A stretch of 64,000 nt of DNA, taken from Prorocentrum cordatum (lineage: Eukaryota > Sar > Dinophyceae > Prorocentrales > Prorocentraceae). The notes under the pieces are model-generated. The model was not told where the DNA came from. It was given only the letters and a program-made list of their open reading frames with translations, and searched no databases. This document shows, piece after piece, positions 22,161 through 31,551 of the stretch (positions within the stretch are counted from its first letter, which is position 1; the number at the start of each line of letters is the position of its first letter). The position numbers and the translations under genes were made by a program. The stretch is taken from assembly GCA_963575745.1 (NCBI GenBank), contig CAUYUJ010001483.1:1-64000 (forward strand), given 5' to 3'.

Positions 22161-22408
22161 TCACTCGCGCCCTGCGTAGTTGAAATGACGGCACTGTTCC
22201 CGTCCAGCATTTCGAAGAAGCTCAAGGAGGTCAAAGTAGTACTTCATATGGAGCTTCTCCTGGTTGCTCTCCAGCCAGGCGCGCTGCTTGGGATTGTGGA
22301 GGGCGCGGAGCCAGCCCTGGTAGTTGTCGTTGCCGAGATAGCGGCAGTTGCGCCTGTGCGCACACTTGATGGCCATTTCGTCGTCCGCGCTCTTGTGGTT
22401 TTTCCCTA
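22161..22408 (-). CDS. C-terminal exon, unidentified protein
   Basis: After an acceptor (GACGACCTTAG) the minus strand encodes GKNHKSADDEMAIKCAHRR, CRYLGNDNYQGWLRALHNP, KQRAWLESNQEKLHMKYYF and a stop at 22161. It looks like a real coding end of a helical, basic protein. Repeat-rich DNA surrounds it on both sides and I cannot identify the preceding exon. Confidence 0.5.
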
Positions 22409-22429
22409 CTAAGGTCGTCGCAACGACAA

Positions 22430-23700
22430 CTTCATTCTTTTCAACTTGTCCCACCCGGCAATTGCATTTCTCTCTATTATTTTTTAAACAAAAAAATGCC
22501 GCAGCGACAGCTTTATTTATGTCCCGCAATTTTTTTCCTGGCGACAGCTTTTGTTTTTTTTTCCATTTTCCACGCGGGAACTTCATTTGTTTCTCCAATT
22601 CCCCCCCCCCCCCCCCCGGCGACTTTTTTGCCCCGAAAAAAATTCCACTACCATGCTCCCCGGGCCGAGATGCGACAACTAAATTGGCCGAAATACCGAT
22701 TCAATGTTCGCTTATGTTACCCATTTTCATAACCGGGTAAAATAAGCGAACATTGAATCCCCACGTTGGGATGTTGAGTTGTGGCTGCATATATATGTTT
22801 TTTACTCAAGTCCACAACTCAAGAGCCCAACATGCAGATCCAATGTTCGCTTATTTCAGCCGGTTTCGAAATTTGCTCAAATAAAATATGACTCCTAATT
22901 TTCCTTTTCCACAACCCCCTCTCACATTTTGCTGTTCGATTTTTCCCCGCCCCGCAGCTTTATTTTCAAAAAAAAAAAAAAAAAAAAAAAAAGCTGCGGC
23001 AGCGGCAACTTTATTTTTTGCTAACAAAATGCACCCGTCAACTTTATTTTTTTTCTAAACATCGTTGATAAAGTTGCGGTAGCGACAACGTGATTTGCTC
23101 CAAAGTATTTTTCCACCGGGCAATTTTATTTGTTTCAAAATGTTTTCAATAAAGTTGCGGTAGCGACAACTATATTTTGTTTGTCAAAAAAGAAATTCCC
23201 CCCGGCAATTTTATTTTTTTCCAATTTTTAACATGAAATTGTCGCAACGACAACTTTAGTTTTGTCGAAATTTTTTCCGCCCGACAATTGTAATTTCCCC
23301 TCCACGTTTTAATGAAATTCTCGCACCGACAACTTTATACATTCAAAATTTTTTCCACCCGACAACTGTTTCTTTTTTGTTCAAACTGTTTTTTTCTCAA
23401 AAAAGTTGTCGCAGCGACAACTTTATGTTTTTCCAAAAATTCCGCCTGGCAATTTTATTTTTGCTCAGAATGCGTTTTCTTTTATTTTTTTAAAAAAATC
23501 GTCGCACCGACAATTTTATTGTTCAAAAGAAATAAAATTGTCGCAGCTACAACTTTTCCCCCACAAAAAATCCCACCTGTCAACTTTATCTTCCTCTATT
23601 TTTTAAATGCAATTGTCGCAGCGACAACTTTTTATACATAGATATATATAAAATGCCCACCCGAAAATTTTATGTCTGTTCATTTGTTAATTAAGTCGTC
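22430..23700. repeat. AT-rich array of short palindromes
   Basis: At intervals of 33-102 bp (often 75-90) the array carries variants of AGTTGTCGCAGCGACAACT followed by TTAT and T-runs, alternating with CCACCCGGCAATTTTAT. The best copy, 23402-23424, is a 23-bp palindrome with a single central base. About ten copies are visible between 22990 and 23640. No gene. Confidence 0.8.
22698..22857. repeat. Compound foldback (MITE-like)
   Basis: The arms 22738-22784 and 22812-22857 are near-complementary for about 46 bp around a 27-base loop. A third arm copy, GATTCAATGTTCGCTTAT at 22698-22715, is perfectly complementary to 22742-22759, so the middle arm can pair on either side. Confidence 0.8.
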
Positions 23701-23929
23701 GTACCACCAAGCCCTCGCGGCGCCTGGCCTTCGACGCGCCCCCCCCCCGCCGCGTTAGTCGACGCTCGCGATCGCGCCTCCGGCCGTGATCGCGGGCCGT
23801 GCGGGGCCAGATCCCTCGTTGCCCCGCGCAGCTTCACGTTTTATTACACTTGGGCATCAATGCATTTGTTTCATTTATTCCATCGTTTTTTCTTCAATTT
23901 TGTCATCAAACATTTTCCACACTTGGGCC

Positions 23930-24495
23930 TCACTACCACTTTTTATATTTAAAAAAAGGAAATGCCCTAACATGTTCCAAACACGCTTCAATTGATTTTA
24001 ACATTTTCCCCCGCCGCATTTTTTCGCAACGCCTGCAGCGCAACTTAATTTGCTGGCAAAAATTTCGCGGCAGAACTTATGTTTTGCAAAAGTGGGCCTC
24101 GCAATTTTTTCTGTTTTTCATAATATGTTTTCATCGCAGTTTTTTTGTTGGTTTGTCTGTTGTTTTCCGAATTTCTGCGGCTCGCAATTTTCCTCTTGTT
24201 CTAAAGAATTGCGCCTCGCAGCTTTTTTTTTTTTTTACTTTCGAAATTGAGCCCCAAATTTCTTTTTTTAAAAAATGGGCCTCAGACCCTTCTATCTTTC
24301 AACATTGGGCCTGCCGTGCTTCCCTTGCAAATAGGGCCTCGCATCTTGTTGTTCTGAAAATTTGGCCTCAAAACTTCTTTTTGTTCAACATGGGGCCTCG
24401 CAACTTTCTTGTTTTCAAAATTAAGCCTCAAAGCTTTTTTGGTTTCGCAGTTGAGCCTCGCAATTTCGCCGTTTGGAAATTTGGCGCTCGCAGAT
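23930..24495 (+). repeat. AT-rich GGGCCTCGCAA array
   Basis: About 12 units of 30-45 bp with consensus TTGGGCCTCGCAACTTTTTT then TTTCAAAA. Units run evenly from 24080 to 24490. Reverse-orientation relatives lie at 21500-21960. Confidence 0.75.
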
Positions 24496-25389
24496 CGACG
24501 AGGAGAGGCAGGGGGGGAAGCAGGGGGGGGGGGTGGGGCAACGTGCAGCAGCAGCAGCAGCAGCGGCAGCAGCTGGCAGGACCTGCTGGAAGGCGACAGC
24601 TTGCGATGGCGATGATGATGATGATGATGATGAAGCGCCTTGAAAGGTCGGTCCTCCCAAAACACAAACCTGAGAAGCCACCAATACGCCAAGTGCGCAC
24701 GGCAGAGAAAGAGGGAAAAGGGAGGAGAGGCAGGAGAGGAAAGAAGCGGAGAAAAGGTATAGCCCAACCCAGGATTGAAACCCATGATACTGAAAGAAAT
24801 CATGAATGACAGACTGTCCAATATCCCAAATGAATCCCACCACTAGGTCCCTCTTGTGTTGAATGAAGATGAGAAACAGATTGAAAGAGGTGCCCAAATT
24901 TGACTAACAAGATCTTGAGTGACAATTGGGACCCAACCTTGGAAACACATGGTCCCAAGGTCTAAAGTAAGTATGAGGTGAAGAAAACTTCCATTAAATC
25001 CCATGAAACCCATTGAACATGAGTAGTGGTCAAGGCTGATATATATATATGACTGAAAGAGAATCTGAAAGATAAAATTGAATGTCCCAAGCACGCAATG
25101 AACCCAGAAGATACGGAGGCACACAAAGATGAACTGTCAAGGCAGAATGAGATCCCAACCGTGAGAACCCACACCATGCATGTCGAGGAATATGGAATAT
25201 GGGTGAATTCGAACGAATATGGAGAACGCAAGTTGGCTGGGAATGTTTATAACCTTTTGTATTTGCAAACCAACAACGTAGAAATACATGCAAGAGAGAT
25301 TGAGAGAGACTGAGAGTCCTCCAAAGCCGCAGGCCCACGCACCGCTGACAACAGAAGATCCCAGTCTGAGGGAGTCCCAGGGATGCTCT
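24496..25389. other. No supported gene
   Basis: Begins with G-runs and CAG/GATGAT microsatellites (24510-24635). The rest is lower-GC sequence with recurrent AATCCCA words shared with 25.9-26.6 kb. I see no gene. Confidence 0.45.
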
Positions 25390-25638
25390 TCAGCCGTACC
25401 TCCAACGCCACTTTTCCACGAAGAAATCTCCATCCCACCAGTAATCGGACAAGTACCACACAACTGGGTGAGGCCAGCCAGAATCGGGATCGATCCACGT
25501 GTCAAAGTACTCCGTATTCCATACTTTGGTGTAGACTTCGTCTACTTCGCAGTAGTTCCACATTCCGCCCGAGCCGTGTGTCCACTTGAGACGCTTCTTG
25601 GCGGCAAGCTTGACTGGGAGGCTGCGTTTAGCCATCCC
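25390..25638 (-). CDS. Exon 3 of signal-peptide protein gene
   Basis: After the acceptor CCTCCAACTCCAG the frame encodes AKRSLPVKLAAKKRLKWTHG, MWNYCEVDEVYTKVWNTEYF and VVWYLSDYWWDGDFFVEKW, ending at a stop at 25390. It is strikingly Trp/Tyr/Asp-rich, 83 codons including the stop, in phase with exon 2 if that ends at 25718. The aromatic-acidic pattern suggests a compact, perhaps carbohydrate-binding or secreted fold, but I recognise no family. Confidence 0.55.
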   Translation of the reverse strand, partial: GMAKRSLPVKLAAKKRLKWTHGSGGMWNYCEVDEVYTKVWNTEYFDTWIDPDSGWPHPVVWYLSDYWWDGDFFVEKWRWRYG

Positions 25639-25717
25639 CTGGAGTTGGAGGTTTCCCAGCCGTCTCAGACAAGAGCTCCAGTAAGGATTTGAGGCGAAAC
25701 GGCTACTGACCCGCAAC

Positions 25718-25903
25718 ATCAAAGAGATTCCATAGCTGCCTGAGAGGTATCTCGAATTCGCGCCCCTTCTCATACATGTGGAGTGTGACGCATTTCCGTG
25801 GGTTGTATGAACCTGAATTTACAGGAACGATCTCGCAGGCGGATGCCCATGCCTCGAAGACACAACACTGGAGGGATTTTGAATTCCATGGCCTGACGAC
25901 CCT
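25718..25903 (-). CDS. Exon 2 of signal-peptide protein gene
   Basis: Exactly 62 codons between the acceptor CTTGCCCCTCAG and a GTTGCGGG donor. It encodes VVRPWNSKSLQCCVFEAWAS, CEIVPVNSGSYNPRKCVTLH and EIPLRQLWNLFD. Phase 0 at both ends fits exon 1 (donor GTAAGG at 26720) and exon 3. An alternative start, an ATG at 25916-25918 just 5' of this acceptor and 58 bases downstream of an SL-like sequence, would make a separate retrogene instead. Confidence 0.55.
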
Positions 25904-25975
25904 CTGAGGGGCAAGCATGAGAGTGTGTTCCCAGATAACTTGAGAAGGGGTTGAAGCAGAACGAGGTAAGCGGAT

Positions 25976-25997
25976 TGAACCAAAATGACTACAGAAA
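25976..25997 (-). other. Decayed spliced-leader-like sequence
   Basis: The minus strand reads TCTGTAGTCATTTTGGTTCA then AT. It matches the dinoflagellate SL at 18 of 22 positions, and three of the four mismatches are C to T. It lies 5' of exon 2, in the inferred intron. Either the intron carries an old retroposed mRNA end or exons 2-3 form their own retrogene. Confidence 0.45.
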
Positions 25998-26107
25998 AGC
26001 ACCAGGACACCAAGACAACCGACAGATGTGGATCCATAAGATGGCGAGACAGGGATAAGAGATACACTTTATCAGGGAACGGACGGCAGTCATCGTCCTG
26101 GCCAACG

Positions 26108-26640
26108 AAGTGAGATTAACAATCCCAGGCCAAACCCATTTGTACTGAGGTGAAGAAGCAAACTAAGCGCCAAACGACCCCGAGTAGAAACTTGTCACTT
26201 CGAGGCCTTGGGCGAAGAGCGAGAAACATACCCACTTGGCCCCGACAACCGAATTGAGAAGAACATGATGCAATCCCAGCTCATGAGAAATGACCTGAAG
26301 GCCCAATGGAATGAAGCACTTGTAATCCCATGAATTCCCAGATTGAACCGAAAGTCAACATCCTGGCAAAAGTGATGAAATTAACAATCCCATCCAAGCC
26401 CGTTTTGAACTGAAGTGAAGGACCAAACTAAGCGCAAAGCAATCCCAAGTTGAGACTTGTCACATCGAGGCTGTGGGCAAAGAGCAAGAATCGACCCCAC
26501 TACTTTGGCCCTGACAGACGAATTGAGGAGAACAGAATGTAATCCCAGCCCCAGAGAAATGACCTGGGGTCCCACTGAAAGCCCTTGTAATCCCAGATTG
26601 TTCCCAGATTGAACCAAGAAATGAGCTGAGGGCCCAAAGG
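26108..26640. repeat. ~265-bp tandem duplication in the intron
   Basis: 26108-26350 and 26377-26632 share long blocks in order, such as AACAATCCC, CAAACTAAGCGC, CGAATTGAG, GAGAAATGACCTG and TTCCCAGATTGAACC, at roughly 75-80% identity by eye. Confidence 0.75.
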
Positions 26641-26720
26641 ACTGAAACACTTGAGCCGTATCTTCTGAACTGCCTCGATCACATCAGGAAACGAGGTTTG
26701 CATAGCAGATGGCACCTTAC

Positions 26721-27693
26721 ATTGGCTCCGTTATTCCCAGACTCCACCGCGATAAGATCTCCCACATCTTCAAACATATCCTTAATGAAGAGGAGGGCCA
26801 CAATGCAGCTGCCAGCAAAGATCTGCGATTTGTCATGTAGCCTCTCCTTCTTAGGGCAGACCTCTGGGCCAATGAATGCCTCTTTGGTGTAAAACCGCGC
26901 ATTGAACAAATGAATGTCCTTGAAACGAAATGTGTTGAGCCCAAAGTGCCAAAGAATCTTCGTGACGTCCCTGGTAGTGAGATAACCGTGCTCTCCCAAG
27001 ACTGGAATACTGTCTGAAACCAAGGGACCTTGATTGTCAATGATGAAAGGCGTCAGCTCACGAACTGTGATGATTTGGAAGTGCTCCCCGACCTTGGCCT
27101 TGAAGGTGTTCAAACCTGTGAGCTGGGGGACGAAAGCCATAATGTAACGCCTTGAGCTCGTGTGGTCTGTTCCGCCCTTCGGAGCGAAAATTGGGCAGCC
27201 TGAGTGATCGTATTCCAACTGAGACTTCAGCACTGGTGGGCCCAACTTGCTGATCCAGGGCTTCTTGTCCTGTTCCCAGCTCTTGGGGATGGCGAAGAAA
27301 ACGCCTGTCGCCTCAGGTTCGCAAGCGCGCCCCGTCAACGCCGGGAACCTTCGGACCTACCTCGTTCCAAGTCTTGCGAACGGAGAGAGCCCAGTTCACC
27401 GCGCCCAAGAGCCCGGCAAAGAAGACGCCGCCAGAGGCAGGCACGCCGGCAGCTCCCACGACGATCTTGCATGCAGGCGCGCGCTCGATGCGCCGCGGTG
27501 CGCTGCGCACAGATGGGCGCTCCACGTCCAGCCTCTCCTCGACGAAGAGCTTGGCCTTTCCTTCGGATGCCCTGGCATGTCTGATACACTGGCTCGGCAA
27601 TAAACGACCTGGGGCGTAAGTGACAGCAGACAGTTGAGCACTGGCGACGACGTCCAAACCCAGCGCCACGATGCATAGGAAGGACGTCCGCAT
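26721..27693 (-). CDS. Exon 1, secreted/membrane-targeted unknown protein (one frame break)
   Basis: ATG at 27691-27693 begins an N-terminus that looks like a signal peptide: MRTSFLCIVALGLDVVASAQ. After ~100 residues comes PACKIVVGAAGVPASGGVFF and WALSVRKTWNEVGPKV. An extra T near 27316 breaks the frame, which resumes as EATGVFFAIPKSWEQDKK, MAFVPQLTGLNTFKAKVGEH, TRDVTKILWHFGLNTFRFKD and SQIFAGSCIVALLFIKDMF. It ends at a GTAAGG donor at 26720. The product would enter the secretory pathway or a plastid if the signal is real. Family unknown. One GCTGCCTCTGGC copy (27428-27442) reads as PASGG. Confidence 0.6.
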
Positions 27694-28227
27694 CAGCAGG
27701 CAGCGCCGCCGCGCCGCGAAGAACGGCGAGATCCCTGACAACGACCAAAGAGACGCCCGCGCATCTGCGAGCCCCCTTCACTTCTCCGGAGCCCCGCAGT
27801 CGCAAATCACCAATGGCGCCAGAGGCAGCGAGCACCGCCACCCGGCTGCGCGGCGAAGGACCCCGGGGCGCCAAACGAGCACCCCGCTTGGCGGCGAGGT
27901 CAACGCCCGGAGGCTGCAGGAAAGCGCCACCTGGCGCGGCCCGAACTTGCGTCACGCCAGGGATGTTGCTCGCAGATCGGTCGTGAAACTTCTGCGACGC
28001 ATCGTTCCAGCGGGCGCCCCGATCCGCGCCTGCGCCAGGATGTAGCGCTGCGCTGGGGGCGCGCGCGCTTGCGCTGCGCGGCCAAGCGGGCAGCAGCGAG
28101 AACGCCGAGACTAGCGCGGCGCAGGGGGCATCTTTTTTCGGCCCTCTTGAGACTGGCCGCGCGCGTGGCGGCGGGATTGTAACGCCCGCAGCGCGCGCCG
28201 TAGAGCTGCCGCCAGAGGCAGGCGCAC
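27694..28227. other. Intron or 5' region with two motif copies
   Basis: G/C-rich, with copies of GCTGCCTCTGGCGC (minus strand) at 27816-27829 and 28209-28224. A 322-codon minus frame crosses it but its Arg/Ala/Pro composition does not convince. Probably the intron and 5' part between the 28.2-28.4 kb exon and the exon starting 27693. Confidence 0.4.
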
Positions 28228-28414
28228 TTTCTAGAAAAGGGTGCGAGCTCTGCTCTGGACAACGAAGCGAAATCCTCGAACTCAGCGACGGTTCGCGGAC
28301 CACTGAGCTTCGCGATCAGGGCGTCGTCGAGGAAGTCGTGGTTCGACGTGCGATGCTCCGCTTGCTCGTTCCGCAGGAACGCGAAATCGCGCCCCACTGC
28401 CCCCTCGCTGTCCT
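28228..28414 (-). CDS. Exon directly downstream of satellite array 2
   Basis: The minus strand acceptor TTTATATTTCCATAG is followed by a frame encoding DSEGAVGRDFAFLRNEQAE, TSNHDFLDDALIAKLSGPR and VAEFEDFASLSRAELAPFSR, ending at a GTGCGCCTGCC donor. Composition is clearly protein-like. The motif GCCTGCCTCTGGCGGC begins 4 bases inside the donor. It is the first recognisable exon 3' of array 2 and may belong to the 25.4-27.7 kb gene or a neighbour. Confidence 0.5.
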
Positions 28415-28462
28415 CTATGGAAATATAAAAACAGATGAGCCTGCGGAGGACACTGGACGCAT

Positions 28463-31400
28463 TTAGGTCCTGTTTAGTTTTCCTAGGGTCTGGTTCAGTT
28501 TTGGTGGGGTCTTGTTTAGTCTCCCTAGGGTCTCGTTTAGTTTTGGTAGGGTCCTGTTTGTTTTCCTAGGGTCTCGTTTAGTTTTGGTAGGGTCCTGCTG
28601 AATTGTCCGACGGTCTCGTTTAGTTTTGCGAAGGTCTTCCGAGGGTCGCATTTAATTTTGGTAGGGTCATGTTTAGTTGTCCTAGGGTCTCGTTTAGTTC
28701 TGGTAGGGTCCTGCTTAGTTGTCCGACGGTCTCGTTTAGTTTTGGTTGGGTCCTGTTTATTTTTTTTCCTAAAATTTCGTTTAGTTTTGCAAAGGTCCTG
28801 TTTAGTTGTCCTAGGGTCTCGTTTAGTTTTGGCAGGGTCCTGTTTAGTTGTCCTAGGGGCCCGTTTAGTTTTGGTAGGGTCATGTTTAGTTTTCCTAGGG
28901 TCTCGTTTAGTTTTGCTAGGGACCTGCTTAGTTTTCCTAAGGTCGCGTTTCGTTTTGGCAGGGTCCTGTTAAGTTCAACGAGGGTCTCGTTGAGTCTTGC
29001 TAGGGTCATGTTTAGTTTCCTCAAAGTCTCATTTAGTTTTGCTAGGGTCATGTTGAGTTTTCCTAGGGCCTCGTTTAGTTTGGTAGGGTCATGTTTAGTT
29101 TTCCTAACGTCTCGTTTAGTTTTGCTAAGGTCCTGGTTCGTTCTCCGAGGGTCTCGTTTGGTTTTGCTAGGGTCCTGCTTAGTTTTCCTAGGGTCTCGTT
29201 TAGTTGTGCTAGGGTCATGTTGAGTTGTCCTATGGTGTCGTTTAATGTTGGTTGGGTGCTGTTTAGTTTTCCGAGGGTCTCGTTTAGTTTTGCTAGGGTC
29301 CTGTTTAGTTGTCCCAGGGTCTCGTTTAATTGTGCGATGGTCCTGTTTAATTTTCCGAAGGTCTCGTTTAGTTTTGCTAGGGTCTTTTTTAGTTTTCCTA
29401 GGATCTCGCTTAATTTTGCTAAGGTCCTGTTGAGTTTCCCTAGGTTCTCGTTTAGTTTTGGTAGGGTCCTGTTTAGTTGCTCTAGGGTCCTGTTTAGTTG
29501 TGGTACGGTCCTGCTTAGTTTCCCTAAAGTCTCGTTTAGGTTTGGTAGGGTCATGTTTAGTTTTACGAGGGTCTCGTTTAATTGTGGTGGGGTCCTGCTT
29601 CGTTTCCCTATGGTTTCGTTTAGTTTTGGCACGGACTTGCTTAGTTTTCCGATGGTCTCGTTTATGTGTCCTAGGGTCCCGCTTAGTTGTCCGAGGGTCT
29701 CGTTTAGTTTTGGTAGAGTCGCATTTAGTGTTCCGAGGGTCTCGTTTATTGTGTGGCGGGGTCCTGTTTAGTTTTCCTATGGTCTCGTTTAGTTTTGCTA
29801 GGGTCATGTTTGGTTGTCCTAGGGTCTCGTTAAGTTTTGCGATGGTCCTGTTTAGTTGTCCTAGGGTCTCGTTTAGCTTTGCTAAAGTCATGTTTAGTTG
29901 TCCTAGGGTCGCGTTTCGTTTTGGTAGGGTACTGTTTAGCTTTCCTAAAACCCCGTTTAGTTTTGCTAGGGTCATGTTTAGTTTCCCTCGGGTCTCGTTT
30001 AGTTTTCCTAGGGTCCTGTTCAGTCTTCCTATGGTCTCTGTTAGTTTTTGGTAGGGTCCTGTTTAGTTGTCCTAGGGTCTCATTTATTTTTGCTGGGGTC
30101 CTGTTTAGTTTTCCTAGTGTCTCGTTTTGTTTTCCTATGGTATTGTCTAGTTGTCCTAAGGTCTCGTTTAGTCTTGCTAGGGTCATGCTTAGTTTTCCTA
30201 CGGTCTCGTTTAGTTTTGGCACGGTCCGGTTTAGTTGTCCTAGGGTCTCGTTTAGTTTTGGTTGGGTCCTGTTTATCGTCTTAAGGTCTCGTTGAGTTTT
30301 GCTGGAGTCCTGTTTAGTTTTCCTATGGTCTCGTTTATTGTTTGGTGGGGTCCTGTTTAGTTTTTCCTGGGGTCTCGTTTAGTTTTGGTTGGGTCATGTT
30401 TAGTTATCCTAAGGTATTGTTTCGATGTCCTATGGTCTTGTCTAGTTGTCCTAAGGTCTCGCTTAAATTTGCTAGGGCCCTGTTTAGTTTTCCTGAGTCT
30501 CGTTTAGTTGTGGTATGGTCCTGTTCAGTTTTCCTAGGGTCTCGTTTAGTTTTGGCGGGGTCCTGTTTAGTTTTGCTGAGGTCTCCTTTAGTTTTGGTGG
30601 GGTCCTGTTTCGTTTTCCGAAGGTCTTGTAAAGTGTTCCCATGGTCTTGTTTAGATGCCCTAAGGTCTTGTCTAGTTTCCTGGTGTGTTGTTTAGTTGTC
30701 CTAGGGTCCTGTTTAGTTGTCCTAGGGTCTTGTAAAGTTTTCCTATGGTCTTGTTTATTTGTCCTATGGTCTTGTTTAAATTTCCCAAGGTCTTGTTTAG
30801 TTGTCCTAGGGTCTCGTTTAGTTTTGGTAGGGTCCTGCTTAGTTTTCCTAGGGTCTCGTTTAGTTATGCTAGGGTCCTGTTCCGTTTTCCGATGGTCCTG
30901 TTAAGTGTTCCTAGGGTCTCGTTTAGTTTTGGTAGGGTCCTGTTTAGTTGTCCGAGGGTCTCGTTTATTGTTTGGTGGGGTCCTGTTTAGTTTTTTCCTG
31001 GGGTCTCGTTAAGTTGTGCTAGGGTCCTGTTTGGTTGTCCTAGGGTCTCGTTTAGTTTTGCTAGGGTCCTGTTTAGTTGTCCTAGGGTCTCGCTTAGTGT
31101 TGCTAGGGTCCTGTTTAGTTGTCCGAAGGTCTCGTTTAGTTTTGCTAGGGTCCTGTTTAGTTGTCCTAGGGTCTAGTTTAGTTTTGTTGGGTCCTGTTTA
31201 GTTTTTCCTAGGGTCTCGTTTAGTTTGCTAGGGTCCTGTTCTGTTTAGTTTTCCGAGGGTCTTGTTAAGTTCTGGTAGGGTCCTGTTTCGTTGTCCTGGG
31301 ATCCCGTTTATTGTTTGGTATGGTCTTGTTTAGTTGTTCCTGGGGTCTCGTTTAGTTGTGCTAAGGTCATGCTGAGTTGTCCGAGGGTCTGGTTTAGTTT

Positions 31401-31465
31401 TGGTAGGGTCCTGTTTAATCCAACTTTTCCTAAGGTTCCGTTTAGTTTTGGTAGGGCCCTGTTTC

Positions 31466-31551
<86 letters not shown>

